From contig DAOWGJ010000148.1 in assembly GCA_030637505.1 (NCBI GenBank), forward strand, positions 1 to 7,383: a stretch of DNA of 7,383 nucleotides, written 5' to 3'. Numbering within the stretch: the first letter of the stretch is position 1; every line of letters begins with the position of its first letter. Of the stretch, positions 1 through 4,915 are shown piece by piece. This DNA is from Holophagae bacterium (GTDB lineage: Bacteria; Acidobacteriota; Thermoanaerobaculia; Thermoanaerobaculales; Sulfomarinibacteraceae). The position numbers were made by a program, and so were the translations under genes. The notes below the pieces were generated by a model. It saw nothing but the letters and a program-made list of their open reading frames with translations. It was not told the DNA's origin and did not search any database.

Positions 1-390
1 TCGGGAGGTCGCCAGGAACTGACACTCGAGGTCGGGGCAGGGCTCGCCGGGCGGTACGTAAATCAAAAGGGCGCCGGTTCCGCGGACGTCAAAAAGATCA
101 GGTCCCAAGACATCCCACAGGTTGATGGTTTCATAGGGGTAGATCACCAGGTCGAGGGTCGGCACGAAGTCGTTGACCTTGCCGGTCTCCAGGAATTGTA
201 CGGTCAATGGCAATTCCCAGGTCTGAGGATTGTGGATCGAGATGTCGGTGCTCCAGTAGGTGCCGCCGTTTCCCGGTGTGTTGGCCACTGCCGGGATGAT
301 CCAGCTTGCCGCCAGTTGGGCGTCTGCGATGCCGGGCCCAAATGCCAGGAGGAACGCCGCCAGTACCAAGACCATGTTTGAACGATGCAT
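1..390 (-). CDS. Secreted protein of unknown function, 5' part only (runs off left edge)
   Basis: An open frame of 130 codons with no stop begins at the ATG at 390-388 and leaves the window at base 1, so the C-terminus is missing. GGAGG (400-396) lies 5 nt upstream of this ATG and supports the start. Residues 1-24 form a classical signal peptide: a short basic start (MHRSN), a hydrophobic core (about 6-18) and an ADA|Q cleavage site after residue 24, so the product should be exported. The mature start contains WIIPAVANTPGNGGTYWSTD (30-49) followed by ISIHNP, and looks beta-rich. I associate such 'IP-VA-T-G-GGT-W-TD-x-IHNP' segments with repeated domains of exported proteins in Acidobacteriota; that is memory, not a search. 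Two Cys (118 and 123) could form a disulfide. No enzymatic motif is visible. The reading frame and export are well supported; the function is unknown. Confidence 0.8.
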   Translation of the reverse strand, partial: MHRSNMVLVLAAFLLAFGPGIADAQLAASWIIPAVANTPGNGGTYWSTDISIHNPQTWELPLTVQFLETGKVNDFVPTLDLVIYPYETINLWDVLGPDLFDVRGTGALLIYVPPGEPCPDLECQFLATSR

Positions 391-414
391 AACAGCCTCC
401 AGTTCTTCGGACTG

Positions 415-422
415 AATATAAC
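415..422. promoter_or_regulatory. Candidate shared -10 region for divergent transcription
   Basis: The short AT-rich stretch AATATAAC gives TATATT on the minus strand (420-415), about 25 nt upstream of the secreted-protein start. It gives TATAAC on the plus strand (417-422), facing the genes at 467 and 560. No convincing -35 hexamer is seen at 16-18 nt on either side, so this rests on the -10 match and position only. Confidence 0.2.
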
Positions 423-466
423 GCAAGAATCGGGCCAGCAGAGAGAGCAAGGTTTCGCTAGGTGAA

Positions 467-556
467 ATGGAAGAGACGAAAATACCGTCATCTGAAGAGG
501 ACGCCCTGGGCGAAGCGAAGGACAGTGAAATCAGGCTCCCGCCGTATTACAATTGA
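467..556 (+). CDS. Possible 29-aa leader/small ORF
   Basis: An ATG at 467 opens 29 codons ending with TGA at 554-556, four bases before the ATG of the membrane-protein gene at 560. The peptide is acidic in its N-terminal two thirds (MEETKIPSSEEDALGEAK) and ends in RLPPYYN. An AGGTG sits only 2 nt before the ATG, which is too close for a good ribosome site. A translated small ORF would let ribosomes reinitiate at 560, which lacks its own Shine-Dalgarno sequence. The competing reading is that 525-553 is a promoter, in which case this ORF is accidental. A 29-codon frame in GC-rich DNA is easily fortuitous. Confidence 0.2.
   Translation: MEETKIPSSEEDALGEAKDSEIRLPPYYN
525..553 (+). promoter_or_regulatory. 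Candidate sigma70-type promoter for the gene at 560
   Basis: GTGAAA (525-530, 4/6 to TTGACA) and TACAAT (548-553, 5/6 to TATAAT) are separated by exactly 17 nt. The -10 ends 6 nt before the ATG at 560, so transcription would begin at or next to the start codon and give a leaderless mRNA. This fits the absence of a Shine-Dalgarno sequence there. An 11-bp palindrome, CGCCC-T-GGGCG (502-512), lies just upstream and could be an operator. Confidence 0.3.
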
Positions 557-559
557 AAT

Positions 560-1084
560 ATGAAAATCACCGGCGCAGCCTTTCTGGTGCTGTTGATCGC
601 AGTCGCCATCGTCCTCATCCTCAGAGTCAAGGAAGTCGAGCACGTACGGGATGATGTCGCTCGAATGGTGCCCCTCCTTGAGGAGGAGGGGGTCGAGGCA
701 CGGACAATGAGGCACCGAGACGCCCTCGCGCGCATCAACGAGTTGGAAAACCTCTGCGCGACCCCCTCGCTGATCGCATCGTCGGTGCCCCGACTTCGCC
801 AGGTGGCCGAAGAAGCCGCCTCGTGGGCCGCCGGCTCTCCCGCTCCCAGCGTCGAGTTGACGGCCTCCGTCGCCCTGAGGGCCGCGGTGATCGCACTTCG
901 GGAATATGCCGTCAGGCCGTCAGCCCGGCACCTGGACAAGGCACGTTCCGAACTCCTGGACGCAAAATCGGCCCTCGAGGGCTTCGAGCCGACGACCACG
1001 ACGGTGGACGCCTTGCGGGATCGGATGAAGAACATTGACTATTCCCGCAGGGAACAGCTGCAGGAGTTGGAAGAGGCGTATTAG
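560..1084 (+). CDS. Single-pass membrane protein with helical soluble domain, unknown function
   Basis: The 174-aa product has one N-terminal hydrophobic helix (about residues 4-21) followed by a soluble region. That region is predicted almost entirely helical, is rich in Ala, Glu and Arg, and has heptad-like stretches at about 24-64 and 125-142 and again at 150-172. A single Cys is present (66) and no catalytic motif is recognisable. The N-terminal helix has no obvious signal-peptidase site, so it more likely anchors the protein in the inner membrane. The ATG at 560 is chosen because it precedes the membrane helix. There is no Shine-Dalgarno sequence; a candidate -10 box ends 6 nt upstream, and a small ORF stops 4 nt upstream. 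The gene stands alone and is followed at once by a palindrome. I do not recognise the family; it may be lineage-restricted. Confidence 0.75.
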   Translation: MKITGAAFLVLLIAVAIVLILRVKEVEHVRDDVARMVPLLEEEGVEARTMRHRDALARINELENLCATPSLIASSVPRLRQVAEEAASWAAGSPAPSVELTASVALRAAVIALREYAVRPSARHLDKARSELLDAKSALEGFEPTTTTVDALRDRMKNIDYSRREQLQELEEAY

Positions 1085-1105
1085 GCAATTCGTCGGACGA
1101 ATTGC
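1085..1105 (+). terminator. Perfect 10-bp palindrome directly after the stop codon
   Basis: GCAATTCGTC (1085-1094) is the exact reverse complement of GACGAATTGC (1096-1105), with a single central base. It begins on the base after the TAG of the upstream gene. No T-run follows, so it is not a canonical intrinsic terminator. It could stop transcription with Rho, protect an mRNA 3' end, or mark the edge of the structured element that follows. Confidence 0.3.
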
Positions 1106-1107
1106 AT

Positions 1108-1471
1108 TGCCCCTCCGGGGCAGGGTGGAGCTGACCCTCGAACTGTGGAGTGAAAACCTCGAACGGGGCGTGCCACTCCTGATGTTGTCCCAGGGTGCCC
1201 TTCCGTCAAGAGCAACGCTGCGGACAACGTCAAGGGTGGCAACCCACGGGGAGCCCCTCAGCAATCGAATCTCGGCTGACGGTGTAGGCCGCCGAGGTCC
1301 TTCCCTGGAGGGGCGGTCCTCCTTCCGGTCTGAGAAAGACTGCCCCTCCGGGAAATGACCGAGCGGGAGTGCCGTTAGCCCACGCCACCCGCTTCGCGGG
1401 TCCGAGCCTGTCGGCTCGGCAGCCCTTCGGGCTGGCGTCGGTTCCTAGGCGCTCCCAAAGGCCGGGGCTAA
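1108..1471 (+). ncRNA. Candidate large structured noncoding RNA, possibly HEARO/omega-RNA-like
   Basis: This gene-free stretch is filled with consecutive stems. These are 1108-1113/1117-1122; 1122-1126/1134-1138; 1147-1152/1174-1179 containing 1157-1160/1165-1168; an 11-bp stem 1180-1190/1222-1232; 1234-1237/1242-1245; 1271-1276/1291-1296; a 15-bp stem 1304-1318/1338-1352; and the pseudoknot module at 1365-1471. The non-Watson-Crick pairs (T1159-G1166, T1183-G1229, T1306-G1350, G1315-T1341, T1370-G1451) are all G-U if the plus strand is transcribed and A-C if the minus strand is. This argues for a plus-strand RNA under structural constraint. TGCCCCTCCGGG occurs twice (1108-1119 and 1341-1352), so the 5' copy could compete for the arm at 1304-1314. 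Size, density and pseudoknot recall HEARO RNAs, the omega-RNA guides of IscB nucleases, which also occur without the protein gene. No iscB is present here, and I could not align it to any model. A REP-like palindromic cluster is the alternative. Confidence 0.5.
1365..1471 (+). other. Three-hairpin junction closed by a pseudoknot (3' module of the RNA)
   Basis: GGGAGTGCC (1365-1373) pairs with GGCGCTCCC (1448-1456), 9 bp with one G-U. TTAGCCC (1375-1381) pairs perfectly with GGGCTAA (1465-1471). The order a-b-a'-b' makes the two stems cross, which is a classical pseudoknot. Inside, ACGCC (1382-1386) can pair with GGCGT (1434-1438). That stem encloses three perfect hairpins: 1387-1392/1396-1401 with loop TTC, 1402-1408/1413-1419 with loop TGTC, and 1420-1425/1429-1434 with loop TTC. 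The stop codon of the minus-strand gene (1476-1474) lies 2 bases beyond its end, so the fold may also act as that gene's 3' boundary. Confidence 0.55.
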
Positions 1472-1473
1472 AT

Positions 1474-1842
1474 TCACCGCAGCCCGACCCCTTCCAGAAT
1501 GTCTTCCGAAATATTGGTCTTCTTGAGTGCGCCGCCGCCGCCACGTTGCAGGTCCGCCGCAATCAGCGCCAGCCAACGCTGGAGTGCTTGTGTTCTCTCA
1601 ACCTCAAGGTAGGGCCAGAGGCGTACGCCGGTGTCGCCGTGATGAGGGGCGATGAGGGCCAACGGGTGGAGGGCACGAGAAAACTCGACGATCACTCCTT
1701 CGACAAGGACAGCTTGACCGTCAGACCGCGTCCACCACCCTTCGGTCTTGAGCACGGCGCGCCCCCAGCGGCGCGGCTGTGTGTCGATCTGGGCGACGGC
1801 AGACGGAAGATCTGTCATTCCCTCGAGGATCAGATGCGGCAT
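1474..1842 (-). CDS. Conserved-looking 122-aa protein coupled to yjbQ, unknown function
   Basis: The chosen ATG (1842-1840) overlaps the TGA of yjbQ by one base (TGATG), with GGGAG (1854-1850) 7 nt upstream, so translation is very likely coupled. A longer frame upstream to 2034 is open but lies over the conserved core of yjbQ and gives a low-complexity Arg/Pro/Gly-rich sequence, so it is rejected. The 122-aa product has no signal peptide or membrane helix. It holds an internal hydrophobic strand pair around VLVEGVIVEFSR (45-56), then HPLALIAPHHGD (59-70), RLWP (74-77) and a helix ERTQALQRWLA (82-92). The two adjacent His and Asp in PHHGD could bind metal or be catalytic, but that is a guess. 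The compact, patterned sequence suggests a real conserved soluble protein. I do not recognise the family. Confidence 0.75.
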   Translation of the reverse strand: MPHLILEGMTDLPSAVAQIDTQPRRWGRAVLKTEGWWTRSDGQAVLVEGVIVEFSRALHPLALIAPHHGDTGVRLWPYLEVERTQALQRWLALIAADLQRGGGGALKKTNISEDILEGVGLR

Positions 1843-2279
1843 CACGCGTCTCCCGGAGTGGCGGTACCGACAAAAGACATCACGATTGACCGGCGGCGGT
1901 GACGGACGTCGCATTCCACCAGAACCAACTGCTGCCAGGTCCCCAAAAGCATCAGCCCCTCGACAACGGGAATCGTCACCGAAGGGCCGAGAACGGCCGC
2001 CCGGAGGTGAGAAAATCCGTTGCCGTCGCCCCACCGACGATCGTGGTGGTACTCCACATCGGAGGGCGCCAATCTCTCCATGGCTTCTTCGAGGTCTCTC
2101 AGTGCACCGGGTTCAAACTCGATCGTCGTGATCGCGGCCGTTGAACCGGGGACACACACAGTCAGCTGTCCCTCGCCCGCTTTGACCTGCTTCAGCCATC
2201 GTTCGGCATCCTGGGTCAGATTCAGCGTGTGGCCGTGGCCTTCGGTCTGAACTTCGATCTGCTCGGTATAAACGACCAT
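1842..2279 (-). CDS. yjbQ: YjbQ family protein (UPF0047; secondary thiamine-phosphate synthase)
   Basis: The 145-aa product matches the YjbQ/UPF0047 family along its whole length, and family members are usually about 130-145 aa. Visible hallmarks are the VPGSTAAIT segment (43-51) followed by IEFEPG (53-58), YHHD (77-80), RWGDGNGFSHLRAA (82-95) and GTWQQ (113-117); the conserved His, Asp and Asn residues of these motifs are intact. Family members are small trimeric cytosolic proteins. The E. coli protein has weak thiamine-phosphate synthase activity and the true physiological role is unsettled. The ATG at 2279-2277 fits the family N-terminus. No usable Shine-Dalgarno precedes it, but a TATACT box ends 5 nt upstream, suggesting a leaderless message. 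It leads a two-gene unit with the 122-aa protein and is divergent from the GTPase-ATPase gene. No thiamine genes or TPP riboswitch are nearby, so the thiamine role is not supported by context. Confidence 0.93.
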   Translation of the reverse strand: MVVYTEQIEVQTEGHGHTLNLTQDAERWLKQVKAGEGQLTVCVPGSTAAITTIEFEPGALRDLEEAMERLAPSDVEYHHDRRWGDGNGFSHLRAAVLGPSVTIPVVEGLMLLGTWQQLVLVECDVRHRRRSIVMSFVGTATPGDA

Positions 2280-2284
2280 ACCCC

Positions 2285-2290
2285 AGTATA
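2285..2290 (-). promoter_or_regulatory. Candidate -10 box (TATACT) for yjbQ
   Basis: On the minus strand TATACT (2290-2285) matches 5 of 6 bases of TATAAT and is followed by GGGGT and then the ATG. Transcription would start essentially on the start codon. The only purine run before the ATG, GGGG, is a single base away from it and too close to serve as a ribosome site. No clear -35 box is seen. Confidence 0.3.
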
Positions 2291-2298
2291 AACACCTT

Positions 2299-2322
2299 GA
2301 GGCTGGGCCTCTCAGTTAGAAT
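2299..2322 (+). promoter_or_regulatory. Small palindrome and candidate -10 for the GTPase gene
   Basis: GAGGC (2299-2303) and GCCTC (2307-2311) form a perfect 5-bp inverted repeat in the 112-nt divergent intergenic region. TAGAAT (2317-2322) is a fair -10 for the plus strand, about 70 nt before the GTPase start. No good -35 is visible. The palindrome lies between the two divergent -10 candidates and could be a shared operator. Confidence 0.2.
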
Positions 2323-2380
2323 TGGTCGGAGTACTCGCCACGGGGACCTGTCGGGGCTTTCGAATTCGTCTGGCGAAGAC

Positions 2381-2386
2381 AAGGAG
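2381..2386 (+). promoter_or_regulatory. Ribosome binding site deciding the start at 2392
   Basis: AAGGAG lies 5 nt before the ATG at 2392 and only 2 nt before an in-frame TTG at 2389. The spacing favours the ATG. Confidence 0.7.
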
Positions 2387-2391
2387 CGTTG

Positions 2392-3996
2392 ATGGTCCAG
2401 TTCGACAACAAGGACGGGCAGATCAAAATCAAAGTCGTCTTTTACGGGCCGGCCCTCGGTGGAAAGACTACCTGTCTTCGATCGATTCACCGCACTCTTG
2501 ACCCGGCACACCGGAGGACGCTGTATTCCCTCAACACCGCCACCGACAGAACACTGTTTTTTGATCTGTTGTCATTGAACCTGGGCCGGATCAGAGGCTA
2601 CAGCTTGATGATCCAACTTTTCACCGTTCCTGGCCAGGTGCAGTATGCAACGACTCGCAGGACCGTTCTTGCCGGCGCCGACGCCGTTGTCTTCGTTGCC
2701 GATTCCCATCCCGATCGCCGACGGCAGAATCTCCAGAGTCTCGAAGATCTCTGGGCCAATGTGGGGGCCAACGGACTCGATCGAGAGGGTCTTCCGCTGG
2801 TCTTCTTGTTCAACAAGAGGGATCTCGGGCAGACGGTGTCTGTTTCCGATATGGAGGCGGCCCTCAATCTTGAGGGGCGCCCCTCCTTTCCCACCGTTGC
2901 GCTGACCGGCGCCGGCGTGGTGGAGGCATTCTCAAAGGTCTGTGAGGATACGCTGCGTTCTGTCGCCGGGAGATTGGGGGTAGGCAGTAACCAAAAGGCC
3001 GTCGATCGGTTGATAGAACAGGCCCGGACGGCATTGGCTCCCTTCATCGGTCGTAAAGACCTTCCTTTAGAGGCCGGCACGGACCACGAGATCACGATCT
3101 TCTCCAAAGAGGAACCTGACGACCCGGCGCCGGCCGAAGACCGTCTGGTCGAAGCCGCCGTCCGTGCAAGCGTGGCAATGACCGAGCGAAGTGCCGGCCT
3201 GGAAGACATCAACCAACGCCTGGAGGAACAGATCGAAGCTGGACCCGAGAGTCTGCGCCGGAATCTGGAGGACCTGGGCCAAGACCACCGACAGGAGGTG
3301 GATCGAGCACTGGTGCTGGACGGCCGGTGCGAGGCCCTGGGCCACAGTCAGGCCATCCTCGGGCAGGTGATCACACGAGTTGCCTCTGTGGTGGAAATCG
3401 ACGCCACGGGAGAACGGGTGGCCGATCTGGTCCGCCGAGCTGCCGAAGTCGTACCCCTTCTGATGGCGGACGTGCCGCTGACCCTCAAAGAGGAATCAAT
3501 CGACGGGCTGATCACCGGGGTGATGGAGCCGTTCAGGGCGCAGGCTCAAAAGGCCGGGGTTGGGGTCGAGACCTTGGTTTTGAGGGGCCAGGGAGGAGTG
3601 GTCTGCGATGGGGCGGTATTCAGTCCGGCTCTGAGCGCCGTTGTCGAGAATGCCGTCAGATTCAACCGTCGGGGAGGAACTGTGACGCTCGAGGTTTTGA
3701 ATCTCAAGCGGGATGGAGCACCGTGGACCGTGTTTCGGGTTGCGGACACCGGCCTCGGCATCGCCGAAGAGGAGAGAACGCGCGTGTTCGAGCCCTTCTG
3801 GAAGGGCCGAGAAGCCCTCGAGGAGGGTTCGTCGGGCCTCGGCCTGGGCCTGACAGCTGCCAGAATGGCCATGCTCCGGCACGGGGGAACGTTGACGCTG
3901 TCCAGCCGAGAGGGCGAGGGCACCGAGGTCATGTTGGGCCTTCCCAACCGCGACCTCCAAACGGGCGGGCAGCCCTCTGTTGGAGGATCTGCGTGA
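2392..3996 (+). CDS. MglA-like small GTPase fused to a GHKL (histidine-kinase-type) ATPase domain
   Basis: The 534-aa product has no signal peptide or membrane helix and should be cytosolic. Residues 1-195 match MglA, the Ras-like polarity switch. They carry the P-loop GPALGGKTT (19-27), TDRTLFFD (51-58), TVPGQ (78-82, which lacks the usual G3 Asp just as MglA does), VVFVADS (99-105), NKRD (141-144) and LTGAGV (171-176). Residues about 200-380 are mostly helical with acidic and charged stretches. Residues about 381-520 are a HATPase_c fold: N box VVENAVRFN (417-425), G1 box DTGLGI (452-457), F box FEPFW (466-470) and G2 box GLGLGL (482-487). All nucleotide-binding motifs look intact in both domains. 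A canonical H box (H-E/D-x-x-x-P) is missing; H318 in LGHSQAIL is the best alternative. It could be a GTP-controlled kinase or a GHKL ATPase without kinase activity. No MglB or roadblock gene is in the window. The stop overlaps the next start. Confidence 0.93.
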   Translation: MVQFDNKDGQIKIKVVFYGPALGGKTTCLRSIHRTLDPAHRRTLYSLNTATDRTLFFDLLSLNLGRIRGYSLMIQLFTVPGQVQYATTRRTVLAGADAVVFVADSHPDRRRQNLQSLEDLWANVGANGLDREGLPLVFLFNKRDLGQTVSVSDMEAALNLEGRPSFPTVALTGAGVVEAFSKVCEDTLRSVAGRLGVGSNQKAVDRLIEQARTALAPFIGRKDLPLEAGTDHEITIFSKEEPDDPAPAEDRLVEAAVRASVAMTERSAGLEDINQRLEEQIEAGPESLRRNLEDLGQDHRQEVDRALVLDGRCEALGHSQAILGQVITRVASVVEIDATGERVADLVRRAAEVVPLLMADVPLTLKEESIDGLITGVMEPFRAQAQKAGVGVETLVLRGQGGVVCDGAVFSPALSAVVENAVRFNRRGGTVTLEVLNLKRDGAPWTVFRVADTGLGIAEEERTRVFEPFWKGREALEEGSSGLGLGLTAARMAMLRHGGTLTLSSREGEGTEVMLGLPNRDLQTGGQPSVGGSA

Positions 3997-4886
3997 TGAA
4001 AATCCTGGTTTTCACCGCGCGACCCGACCTCGGAGCCAACCGCCGTCTGGTCGAAGCGGGGCAGGGCGCGGGCGTGGCGGTCGAAATCGTCGATGCTACT
4101 CAGGCAGTGGTCCGGACAGGGAATGACCATACCGACATCCTCCTTGACGGACGGAGTGTTCTCGAACCCAAACCTCAGGGGGCGATCGTCCGAGTGGGTA
4201 ACTGGCGGCCCGAGACGATGCTGGCGATGGTCGAGGCCCTCCAACACGCGGGCGTTCCAACGCCCAACGGTCCCGAGGCCATTCGCGTCGGGCGTGACCA
4301 TTGGCTGAGCCTGATCAGCTTGGCGCGGTCGGGCCTCCCGGTCCCGAGGACCTTGGCGGCCATGGATCCCGAAAAGACTGCAGCATCTGCGGTGTCGATG
4401 CTGGGCCTACCGGTCGTCGTCAAACTCCGCCGCTCACGAATGGGAGTCGGTGTGATCGTCTGCCGGCAGCGGGATCATCTCGAAAGCGTGTTGGACTCCC
4501 TGTGGCGTTTAGGGGACGAGTACGTCGTGCAGGAGTGGGTTGAATGCGGGGGCCGGTCGACACGGGTCCTGCTCGCGGGGGGGCGGGGCATCGCGTCAGC
4601 CGACTTCGAGGCGGCGGCAGGTGAGTGGCGGTCCAACGGGGCACGGGGAGGGTCGGCCCGGAGTGCCGAACTGGACGACCGCCAGAGGGTCCTGGCAACG
4701 GCTGCCGGGAAGGCGCTGGGACTGGGCCTCTGCGGCGTGGATCTTCTCGATGGCCCCCGTGGGACCGTAGTCTGTGAGGTCAATCCGACAGCGGGCTTCA
4801 AGCAGGTCGAGCAGGCAACGGGGATCGACATCGCCTCAGAGATCATCCGATACGTTGTCGGGCTCAATCCCGGGGCTATCGATTGA
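3996..4886 (+). CDS. RimK-like ATP-grasp ligase
   Basis: The 296-aa product has the length of E. coli RimK (about 300 aa) and the ATP-grasp layout. Its N-terminal strand is MKILVFTARPD, followed by VPTPNGPEAIRVGRDHWLSL (87-106). The ATP Lys is in VVVK (K143), with a Gly-rich loop RRSRMGVGV (145-153) and the hinge VQEWVE (178-183). The substrate/phosphate segment GEWRSNGARGG (209-219) closely resembles the RimK GEFRSN..RGG pattern. Mg ligands are D249 in GVDLLDG and E261/N263 in CEVNPTAGF. The family joins a carboxylate, via an acyl-phosphate, to an amino acid (RimK adds Glu to ribosomal protein S6; LysX and the F420 ligases are relatives). The substrate here cannot be read. ATG 3996 overlaps the previous TGA (TGATG), with GGAGG (3982-3986) 9 nt upstream, so it is coupled to the GTPase-ATPase. 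The same frame stays open upstream to 3327, but that part is a shadow of the preceding gene. Confidence 0.92.
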   Translation: MKILVFTARPDLGANRRLVEAGQGAGVAVEIVDATQAVVRTGNDHTDILLDGRSVLEPKPQGAIVRVGNWRPETMLAMVEALQHAGVPTPNGPEAIRVGRDHWLSLISLARSGLPVPRTLAAMDPEKTAASAVSMLGLPVVVKLRRSRMGVGVIVCRQRDHLESVLDSLWRLGDEYVVQEWVECGGRSTRVLLAGGRGIASADFEAAAGEWRSNGARGGSARSAELDDRQRVLATAAGKALGLGLCGVDLLDGPRGTVVCEVNPTAGFKQVEQATGIDIASEIIRYVVGLNPGAID

Positions 4887-4915
4887 AAAAGAGTTGAACC
4901 ACAAGGCGTGAAGAG

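Noticed and set aside
1365..1471. tRNA or tmRNA-like cloverleaf
   Set aside because: Although a 7-bp stem encloses three hairpins, the loops are 3-4 nt, there is no anticodon, T-loop or CCA arrangement, and the outer stems cross.
1085..1473. CRISPR array
   Set aside because: The only repeat is a 12-mer present twice about 230 bp apart, with no regular spacing.
1085..1473. Group II intron remnant
   Set aside because: No domain V-like hairpin or reverse-transcriptase fragment could be identified.
1369..1902. 177-aa plus-strand ORF
   Set aside because: It runs through the structured RNA and antisense to two supported genes and has no recognisable domain.
1843..2034. Upstream extension of the 122-aa protein
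   Set aside because: It overlaps the most conserved part of yjbQ and reads as low-complexity Arg/Pro/Gly sequence. The TGATG start at 1842 has a good ribosome site.
2389..2391. TTG as start of the GTPase-ATPase
   Set aside because: It is only 2 nt from AAGGAG; the adjacent ATG at 2392 has proper spacing.
3327..3995. Long upstream extension of the ATP-grasp frame
   Set aside because: It lies wholly inside the GTPase-ATPase gene, has Arg/Gly-rich shadow composition, and the family N-terminus (MKILVFTARPD) begins at 3996 with a ribosome site.
3546..4301. 251-aa minus-strand ORF opposite the GTPase-ATPase and ATP-grasp genes
   Set aside because: Its composition is that of an antisense shadow, and both plus-strand genes have full family motifs across this span.
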